A stretch of 64,000 bases of DNA from Notospermus geniculatus (taxonomy: Eukaryota; Nemertea; Pilidiophora; Heteronemertea; Lineidae), in assembly GCA_002633025.1 (NCBI GenBank), contig NMRB01000640.1:53582-117581 (forward strand), read 5' to 3'. The position numbers and the translations under genes are program-made. How positions within the stretch are numbered: position 1 is the stretch's first letter; every line of letters starts with the position of its first letter. Positions 51,296 to 59,278 of the stretch are shown here, piece by piece. The notes under the pieces are model-generated. The model was not told the DNA's origin. It worked only from the letters and a program-made list of their open reading frames with translations, and ran no database searches.

Positions 51296-52384
51296 TCATT
51301 TTTTGCACCTAGATTTGCAGGTAATGGACGAAAAACGAAATAGCCCCCTTAAACCAGCTCTAACCTGTCTACTTGTAGCGCTGTATATGAAAATGTTCAC
51401 GAAAGCATTCAACTGAAACAAGAAATGGGAAATGTAATACAGGCTATACCAGATATAGTATAAAAACGTTCCCCTTACCGGCGAGACCGACAGGTATCTG
51501 AGAATTAGGGAGCTTATTTGGAATAAACCATCGGGTGTTTCCAGTAAAATGAACACTATTACAACTACTAACACCATTGTTGTGGCTGTGTCGGCCAGTT
51601 TCGTACGGATGCCTGAATTGAGCTTCATTTGGTCCTTACTTCTCTTTCTGAGAGTAGCTATCACGCGGATGGTAATTACCAAAAGAAAGGAGATGGGAAT
51701 AATTGAATTCATAACGACGTGCATGATATGAAGATATCCGGTCCTGAATGCAGGATTATTGTATAACGCGGAGCGGTCCTCTTTCGGCCGCGTTCTTCTG
51801 ACACAAGGATCGTATTCAAAATCGACAGTATAACCAAAGATGATTGGGATGCGGTACACACATGAACCGAGAAGTATACAGGAGACAGAAATATATGCAT
51901 TGCGGTTTGTACAAAATACAGCAGCCTGTAATGGCCTGCACACAGCTATGTACCGCTCTAAGGCAACGTACATAACAAGATAGATGGACGATGTCTTCGC
52001 AAACCGAAGGAGAGCATAAGTATACCCATAGGCCAAGTTGTGAAATTCCATGAAGGTATTCATCAGCACGAAGTGATAATGCATTCGTTTCATTGTATTA
52101 CGGAAAAATTCCATGATCAAATTGATGCTGTCCACGACGGCTAAAGCTCGGAATACGATACACCTCGATGTGTAAGGCCTTTCGTTCTTGAAGACTACGA
52201 AGGCCAAAGAATTCCCGGCGAGGCCCAGGGGCACGATCAGCAGCATCATCAGCCCCTGGAGAATGAACATGAGATGGTGAAGGAGACCCACGATGGCCCT
52301 CCTTCTGTACCCAGACAAACATTTTAACACACGAAGCGGTGTTGTAAAATTCAGTTGCAATGCTGTCGTCACATTCGAATCCAT
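51296..52384 (-). CDS. Class A (rhodopsin-like) GPCR, peptide-receptor type
   Basis: A single intronless frame of about 362 residues has seven hydrophobic segments, so it is a plasma-membrane G-protein-coupled receptor. The N-terminus has two N-glycosylation sites (NVT, NFT). TM1 carries the GN pair (LGLAGNSLAFVVF), TM2 the LAxxD motif (ALAVVDSINL), and TM3 ends in ERY (ALERYIAVCRPL). ECL2 keeps one Cys (YDPC), TM5 has a Pro (SIIPISFLLV), TM6 a variant of CWxP (LLETPDGL), and TM7 NIFIY in place of NPxxY. The C-tail ends in a Cys/Lys cluster, possibly palmitoylated. ERYIAVCRPL and overall layout recall FMRFamide- and related neuropeptide receptors of invertebrates, so a neuropeptide ligand is an inference. 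The usual disulfide Cys at the top of TM3 (3.25) is Tyr. The first in-frame ATG is at 52384; the frame is open four codons further. No neighbouring gene suggests the ligand. Confidence 0.85.
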   Translation of the reverse strand: MDSNVTTALQLNFTTPLRVLKCLSGYRRRAIVGLLHHLMFILQGLMMLLIVPLGLAGNSLAFVVFKNERPYTSRCIVFRALAVVDSINLIMEFFRNTMKRMHYHFVLMNTFMEFHNLAYGYTYALLRFAKTSSIYLVMYVALERYIAVCRPLQAAVFCTNRNAYISVSCILLGSCVYRIPIIFGYTVDFEYDPCVRRTRPKEDRSALYNNPAFRTGYLHIMHVVMNSIIPISFLLVITIRVIATLRKRSKDQMKLNSGIRTKLADTATTMVLVVVIVFILLETPDGLFQISSLILRYLSVSPVRGTFLYYIWYSLYYISHFLFQLNAFVNIFIYSATSRQVRAGLRGLFRFSSITCKSRCKK

Positions 52385-52396
52385 TGTGGGCACCAA

Positions 52397-52958
52397 GAAC
52401 TAAACAAGCACGATTATTTTCCCTCTCTAGAAACTCTTAAGATATCAACGGGCATGAAATAATAACAGGTTTATACGGTGCAAGACACAGCTTCCTACCG
52501 GACTCGAACCCGCCGTTCGAGTCCGAATTCGAACACAACGCCGTGTGATATAACTGAGGTTAGGAACACCAGTTATTACGGGAGTCACTGTACCAACTGG
52601 GGAATCAAAACCAGATTCGAGGTTATATTTGTCCAGGTTTTAGAAGAACCACCTAAAGTCGGTTGATTCTAAAAGAGGAACAAAAATAGCCTTGAAAAAT
52701 AAGTTGCTTCCCCACGATGTGTAGGCATAATGTGTATTCACTTGTCACTTGTAAGACGGTCTGTAGCAGTAATGTTAAACTCCCTTGTGAGAGATGTGGT
52801 TCATGTTTGTAGACGTAGTATTTCTATATCTTGAATTTTTTTCTATTGTTTGAAATCTGCAAAATAACCTTTTGAAAATGAAATACTACGCTACATGTCC
52901 GGATTTTTGAAACCATCTTTTTACTCATTAAGATTAAAATTTCATACTCTACTGTGTC
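52397..52958. other. Upstream region of the GPCR
   Basis: No TATA box or other clear core promoter motif recognised. An inverted pair GACTCGAACCCGCCGTTCGA-type near 52499-52530 is present but too short to interpret. Confidence 0.35.
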
Positions 52959-52962
52959 TTAA

Positions 52963-53178
52963 AGGGACTCTAGAGGCAGCATGCTATTTGGCTACTACAT
53001 GTAACAGTACAGTCACTACACAACAGGTGGCGCTAGTAACCATGAACTCATGAATTGTGGATAAAATGTTGACATTGATCAAATACTTCAAAAATGATGC
53101 CAAAGTTGGATCCCATGACACCAATTCTGTGTTAGTAATCATATCAATATGCACTAAAACGCTACCTCTAGAGGCCCT
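52963..53178. mobile_element. MITE 1 of a TTAA chain
   Basis: AGGGACTCTAGAGGCAGC and GCTACCTCTAGAGGCCCT ends between TTAA at 52959-52962 and 53179-53182. Confidence 0.75.
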
Positions 53179-53182
53179 TTAA

Positions 53183-53456
53183 AGCCGCACAGTACAGACA
53201 GATGAGTTATAATCGGCGAGCATAGTCTCGGTCATCCAGCCGCTGTTTCGAATCTGGGAATCCGTATTGCAGTACTGTGGAACGAAACGGCTGGCTGCGC
53301 AAGACTACACGCAGCATTGGGGATTCCCCGAACCTCGATACAGGATAATGCTATAAAGTGTGGTTCTATGGTTCTATACATTACGCACGCCTGTAAACGA
53401 GGTTGCACTAAAATTCGGCCGAACTGGAAGTGATTAGCTGTGCATACTGTGCGGCT
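53183..53456. mobile_element. MITE 2 of a TTAA chain
   Basis: AGCCGCACAGTACAG and CATACTGTGCGGCT ends between TTAA at 53179-53182 (shared) and 53457-53460. It contains the small family M copy at 53223-53307. Confidence 0.7.
53223..53307. mobile_element. Family M mini-element (M3)
   Basis: TAGTCTCGGTCATCCAGCCG and CGGCTGGCTGCGCAAGACTA ends, only 85 bases, with an inner CGTTTCG-type stem. The 9-base flanks (CGGCGAGCA and CACGCAGCA) are only partly alike, so the duplication has decayed or is absent. Confidence 0.6.
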
Positions 53457-53460
53457 TTAA

Positions 53461-53560
53461 AGGAGCACGGTATGTGATCTCTTTGTGACATATTGCCTGC
53501 CGACGTAGAGGGAGCCACCTAACGGCAGCAATACGCACTACAAAAAACGGGTATTCGAAA
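53461..53560. mobile_element. Family K left half, third in the TTAA chain
   Basis: AGGAGCACGGTATGTGATCT, then GACGTAGAGGGAGCCACCTA and GGCAGCAATACGCACTACAA match 1744-1845. The right half is missing. Confidence 0.6.
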
Positions 53561-54117
53561 AACCTGGATGACTGGATGACTGGATTTACTGGATTGTGCA
53601 TCATTGCTCACTGCCGCCTGAACTAATTCATTAAAGCTGAACTACATGAACAAAAACACCACAGCGCCGTAGTATGGTGGTCTTCTGGGCCCGTATGCAT
53701 AAAAGTAGAATAAGGGAGGTAGAGCGTATTCCATGTATACCTTGTAAACGAGAGTNACCGACAGCTTTTTTGGTAGGCAATGAATACATTTGGCAATGGT
53801 ATCATTGCATAGTTAGTAAGTATAGCTATGCTCACAATAAAGTTGAAGTTGCTGTCGCGCGGATACTAGAACTAATGCCTGATTGAAATAAAAACCTCCT
53901 TATTGAGACCAGGCCGCTAAGAATGTATCATGTCAACTGGTTTAAAAGCTTCTTTATCAAGCAACGTTTGTGGGCCTGGTAGAACACTGCTTGTTTGATC
54001 CCTTCGAAGACAACGCCGTTTGTGGCACGCCCGGATGCCCACAACACCACCACGAGCACTACGAGAGATTTTAGGACATATCTGACAATTTTGTCGCATT
54101 CTTATACAGAGTCCTGG

Positions 54118-55005
54118 CTACTCATGGGCATAATGCATTGCATCAAAGATGGCTGCGCCCATGGCTGGTTTTGCGTACACTAAACATTTCGGTGTGCAGT
54201 GGACCAAGCTGATGACGCGATTTGGTGGAGAGGGATGAAAATCTCGGTCCTGATGGTAGTCCTGACAGTACACGTACTCATAGATCCCCATCCAACGCTT
54301 CTCATCCGGGGTGAAGGGGGAGTTGTACTCCAGTCCAGAGGCCTGGGGCGGGGGGTACAGTTGCCAATTCCTCACGAAGTGCAGCAGCTGCTCCAGGTTT
54401 ATCAGATTGAAAGCCCGGACAAACGAGAGTAGTAGCAGGTGGACCTTTTCCACCCACAAGAACTCCCGGTCGACATCTTCCTGACAGGTGGAGTGGAAAC
54501 GGGCAAGATTGAGGGGAGTGACGCACTGCCTCCTGCACGCGAAACAAGCCGTAGTTCCACGAACAAACCATGGGAGATGAGCCCCCTCCACATGTCGCTT
54601 CAACCTCTTGAAGGAGCCGGGGCAGACCGGACAGGCGGAGCCCACGGTGGGGCCCAGGGCAACCATGTCCGCCCCTACGTCATCCTCGTGAATGTTCACG
54701 GCACCGACAGCACAACCCCCGAGAATCACAACTCGGCTGCCAACATCGGCTGCGGCGGAACCGTCCGCCTCTTCCTGGGATGAGCCGTCCGCGTCATCAA
54801 CTAACTCCTCCTGAGTCGTGCCTTTGGTCTCACCATCAGTTTCGTCTTCTGTTTCCTCCTGCGTGGTACCTTCGGTCTTTTCCTGCGTGGTACCCTCAGT
54901 CTCCTCCTGCGTGGTCTCTTCCTGCGTTGTACCCTCAGTCTCCTCCTGCGTGGAGTCTTCCCACTCTGAGTAATCGAGGCTGGTATCCGCCAGGTCAAAC
55001 GACAT
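54118..55005 (-). CDS. Retrotransposon third ORF, zinc-finger protein
   Basis: This 295-residue frame lies 180 bases after the pol stop on the same strand. The N-terminal third is acidic and repetitive (TQEETEGTTQEE-type units, 8-11 residues, from about residue 17 to 70). The middle has a C2H2-like finger (CPVCPGSFKRLKRH, with a second His four residues on) followed by a second Cys/His cluster (CFACRRQC, then H-x3-C). The C-terminal half has no recognised domain, signal peptide or membrane helix, so it does not look like an envelope. Position suggests an accessory protein expressed from a spliced or read-through RNA. Nucleic-acid binding is an inference from the fingers. It is possible that this is a host gene fragment carried by the element. 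Complete start and stop are present. Confidence 0.7.
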   Translation of the reverse strand: MSFDLADTSLDYSEWEDSTQEETEGTTQEETTQEETEGTTQEKTEGTTQEETEDETDGETKGTTQEELVDDADGSSQEEADGSAAADVGSRVVILGGCAVGAVNIHEDDVGADMVALGPTVGSACPVCPGSFKRLKRHVEGAHLPWFVRGTTACFACRRQCVTPLNLARFHSTCQEDVDREFLWVEKVHLLLLSFVRAFNLINLEQLLHFVRNWQLYPPPQASGLEYNSPFTPDEKRWMGIYEYVYCQDYHQDRDFHPSPPNRVISLVHCTPKCLVYAKPAMGAAIFDAMHYAHE

Positions 55006-55183
55006 TCTGAAGAGGATCGGAAGGCATCTCAGGGTTAGCGTGCTACGTTAAAATGAAGAGGTGCAGTGCATTATGCAGGACTGCATAAACACAAAAGGAA
55101 GACAAACGAGTGCTTAATTCCTAACTGTTTACTGAACTTTATACAGGTTATCCCCCAGGGCTGGAGGAACGGTCATTACAGCA

Positions 55184-58100
55184 CTAATCAAGAATGAAAT
55201 CCCGAAACCGGAAGGGAACTCTGACGGGTCTGTTACCACGCCCCTCCTCTCCGCCAACGGATCTGGGCAGATCCGGATGGTCCTCTGGCTGTGCCCCCGG
55301 CCCTGCCGGCACGTCATCTTCCGAGCTCGGGGCATCCACATCTTCGGGGACTTGATCATCTCCATAGGCGACCGTGGCGTCGGGGTCCCATCCATCATCC
55401 CCGTAGGGCAGGGTGATGTCAAGGTCGTCTTCGGACTCTGGGCTGTTCCTTGTGTAAACGTCATCCTGCACTTCCTGCACTTCTTCCTGCGAGAACCCGT
55501 CGTCATCCTCAAGGGTGGTGATACCAGCCGGTATTTCCGAGTCCTCCTCCGGCAGTGGAAGGGGATCATCCTGCAGCTGAAGGAGCTTGTGACGTTCTCG
55601 GAGTAACCAGACGGGCAGCGTGGCATCCCTGCACAATTTCAGCCGGTCATGATGCACTACTGTGGAGCATTTGTGCTTCAGAACTGTATAGAGAGGGTGC
55701 TTGGCTTTGATGACTAGGAAGGGCCCGCAAAAGGGTGCCCGGAGCTTGGAACTTTGTCCCACCTTAGTCGCGGAGTCCCGTTTATACACAACATCCCCTA
55801 CCTTGAACTGGTTCTCCCAGGCTCGGATATCGTAGGTTCGCTTCTGACGACTCTGGCTGGACTGCAGACGTGTTCGAGCTAGCTGGTGNNNNNNNNNNNN
55901 NNNNNNNNNNNNNNNNNNNNNNNNNNNNNNNNNNNNNNNNNNNNNNNNNNNNNNNNNNNNNNNNNNNNNNNNNNNNNNNNNNNNNNNNNNNNNNNNNNNN
56001 NNNNNNNNNNNNNNNNNNNNNNNNNNNNNNNNNNNNNNNNNNNNNNNNNNNNNNNNNNNNNNNNNNNNNNNNNNNNNNNNNNNNNNNNNNNNNNNNNNNN
56101 NNNNNNNNNNNNNNNNNNNNNNNNNNNNNNNNNNNNNNNNNNNNNNNNNNNNNNNNNNNNNNNNNNNNNNNNNNNNNNNNNNNNNNNNNNNNNNNNNNNN
56201 NNNNNNNNNNNNNNNNNNNNNNNNNNNNNNNNNNNNNNNNNNNNNNNNNNNNNNNNNNNNNNNNNNNNNNNNNNNNNNNNNNNNNNNNNNNNNNNNNNNN
56301 NNNNNNNNNNNNNNNNNNNNNNNNNNNNNNNNNNNNNNNNNNNNNNNNNNNNNNNNNNNNNNNNNNNNNNNNNNNNNNNNNNNNNNNNNNNNNNNNNNNN
56401 NNNNNNNNNNNNNNNNNNNNNNNNNNNNNNNNNNNNNNNNNNTTCTCCCACAGATAAAACAACACTCCATCCTCCATCTGGAGCTGGGAACGGCACAGCC
56501 ACAGAGCCTTGGTAGCCGGGCTAGCGAGAAACAACTCATGCTCGGCTGGTTCCTCCCTTTCCTGGAGCCAAGCAATCACCGGCTGGAGATCCGGGTCTTC
56601 CAATTGAGCTTGCCTCAAATCAGCAGCAGACAGGCCTTTCATCCAGTTGGCCTCCTCCTCCTCCAAGGCCGGATCCCCGAGAGCGGTTAACACATCGGAG
56701 GCCACAGGCGACGGTGGATCCAGCATGGGGTCCGTGGCGGTCTCAACTAGCTTCACGTGGCGCCCGTGCTCCCCCTGCGACGGAGCAAAGATGGCCCCCT
56801 CCCTCATGGCCAAGGGCACCACGTCATCAACGTCCTCCTCGAAACGAGCCCACGACTCATGGACCTTCTTACAGAACTGGCAACCACCGCACGGCAGGTT
56901 CTCCAGTTTGGCGCCTGCCCGATAACAGTCACATTCCGGGAAACCGAGAGGGATGCGGGATAAACCGTCTGCATTCTGATGTTTAGAACCTGAGCGGTGT
57001 ACAATTTTCATATTGTACTGGCTCAACTCCTCCATCCACCGGGCTAGTTGACCCTCCAAATGCCGGAAGCGCATGAGCCAAACCAAACAGTTGTGGTCCG
57101 TCCTGATCAGGAACGGGCGACCCAGGAGGTAGTGACGGAAGTGACGGGTAAACATTACAATGGACAACAGCTCCTTTCGCGTGGTGCAGTACTTCCGCTG
57201 CAGCTTGGTCAGGACCGCACTGGCATAGGCTATTACTTTGACGCGCCCATCCTGCAGCTGAGACAGCTCTGCCCCAATTGACTTGTCGGAGGCGTCCACG
57301 TCCAGGATGAACTCCCCATCCGCGGTAGGATAAGCCAAACAAGGTGCACTGGAAAGGGCCTCCTTCAGGGCCAGGAAGGCGGCTTGGTCTCCCTCCGTCC
57401 ACTCCCACTCTGATTTGGGAGGAGTGAGCCGATACAGGTCGGCAGTTATGCTGGCAAAATGGGGAATGTGCTCACGGTGGTAATTCACGAACCCCAAAAA
57501 CCGTAGGAGCTCGATGCGATCTCTAGGGACCGGCCATTCCTGGACAGCCTTCAACTTTGCAGGGGCCACAGATATCCCGTGGCGATTCACGACCCTACCC
57601 AGGAATTCCACTTCTGTCCGGAACAAGTCGCACTTACTAGGTTTCAACTTGAGGTCGAACTTCCGGAGACGCCGGAACACCGTTCGGAGGTTCCAGACTG
57701 CATCCTCAAAGGATTTGCCTAACACGATAATGTCGTCAATATAGACCAAGACCTCCCTCCAGGTCAACCCCCTCAGCACCAGTTCCATGGCCCGCTGAAA
57801 GGTGGCTGGCGCATTACAGAGCCCGAAAGGCATCCGGGTGTGCTCATACAGGCCGAAGCGGGTGGAAAATGCAGTCTTGGCCATACTTGCGTCATCCAAT
57901 TCAATCTGGTAGTAGCCACAAGCCAGATCTAGGCAGGAGAAGTAGACACTACCCTGAAGGGTGTCCAAGCAGTCTTCGATCCGAGGTAAGGGGAAGTTGT
58001 CTTTAACAGTGACCGAATTAAGATCCCGGTAGTCTAGGCAGTACCGGAGGGAACCGTCCTTTTTCCTCACTAGGACTGGGGCGGCCGCCCAGGCTGAAGC

Positions 58101-59198
58101 ACTTGGCCTAATGATCCCCAGATCCAACAACTTCTCCAAGTGAGCTCTCTCCTGCTCCTGGAAATGGAGAGGGGTGCGACGCATCTTGAGCTTGATCGGG
58201 GGGGCGCTGCCTGTGTCAATTGAATGCTTGACCCCTTTCAAACAGCCGAGATCAATATCGTCCTTGGCAAAACGATCCTCGAACTCCACCAAAAGCTCCC
58301 CTATCACGATCTTCCTGTCAAGAGTTTGCTCCTTGCACGCACGAGAGAAAAGATCTTGGAGATGCGCCGGCATGCTTGCTGAGACCTGGCTAAACCGTTC
58401 TTCCAAAGAGTCACCATCGTTAGCTGGTGAGACCTGTCTCACACAAGGATCTCCCTCCCCTCCCTCATCAACTAAATCCTCTACAGGAGTTGCTGACGCA
58501 ATATGATGTCCCCTGCGCAGGTGGACCTTCTGGTTGGAGTCATTAATCACCTGGAGAACCACATCAGAACCTTGGACCAGCGAGGCAGAGACCATCAAAC
58601 GACGACACTTCCGGGTAGGTTCAATTACCAGAGAGGAACTTGTAGGTGGAGGATCCTGGAGCTTGACACGGACAACCGAGACAGAATTTGGTTGAAATAT
58701 GTGGGTCCTATCCAAAACCACCCGGCTGACGTACACGTCCTCTCCGTCAACGTTCCTTTTGCAAATGGCCGGGACCTCTTGGCCTGCAACCGTGAGGGTG
58801 TTGGTATTCAAATCGACCACACACCGTTTGTCCTTGAGAAAGTCCAATCCAAGAATCATAGAGTCTTTCATCTCGGACAAAAAGACTTTCCATGGGTAAC
58901 GACTCCTCCCTATCCCAATATCCAGCTCCTTGACCTCCCACGCTTGAACTAGCTGGTCCCCCAGCCCCTTTAAGTAGGCCCTGGGGAGCTCCGAGACTTT
59001 CGGCACTCCGGGTAGGGACTGGTAGACGTCTATGTTGAGGAGGGTAACCATCGCAGCGGTATCCACTACCGCCTTCAAACTGGTGCCGTGAACGTCCAAA
59101 GGGACCACGAGGCTAAGGCCTTCACATCTCCTCACGGACAGGTCAGGACTGGGAGGGGGTGGATTGGGGCCCTCCGGGGATCTTACCATGTTTACCAC
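55184..59198 (-). CDS. pol: Ty3/gypsy Pol polyprotein (protease, RT, RNase H, integrase; gapped)
   Basis: The frame lies in -1 relation to gag and is open back through the gag stop, so expression by -1 frameshifting is likely. The first true ATG is at 59189; the 59198 end is a GTG. Domains in order: aspartic protease with DTA active site at about residues 46-48 and the ILGLDFL strand; reverse transcriptase with VRKKDGSLRYCLDYRDLN and the YIDD catalytic box near residue 485; connection segment; RNase H with DVDASDKSIGAEL and TDHNCLVWL; a Cys-rich linker. The sequence then enters 554 Ns (55889-56442), where the integrase zinc and DDE core must lie. After the gap the C-terminus resumes in another apparent frame with the GPY/F-type module (LRAPFCGPFLVIKAKHPLY) and an acidic tail. 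The frame change is explained by the arbitrary gap length and is not evidence of a mutation. The gypsy-type domain order (RNase H before integrase) is clear. Confidence 0.9.
55889..56442. other. Assembly gap (554 Ns)
   Basis: A run of Ns inside pol. It should contain most of the integrase core. Its length may not be exact. Confidence 0.99.
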
Positions 59199-59278
59199 CC
59201 TAGTCCCTGGACCTCCCGCAGATCTGCCGGGAGTGACGGAGTCCCTTGATTCTCCTCGGCCATGGGCACTGGGTGGGG

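Noticed and set aside
53763-54117. Complete 3' LTR matching the 5' LTR
   Set aside because: Only the first 20 bases match; no further similarity was found by eye.
54118-55005. Envelope gene of an errantivirus-like element
   Set aside because: No signal peptide, transmembrane helix or fusion-peptide-like region; Cys/His clusters fit zinc fingers instead.
55870-56515. Long open frames across the N run on both strands
   Set aside because: They exist only because Ns do not encode stops.
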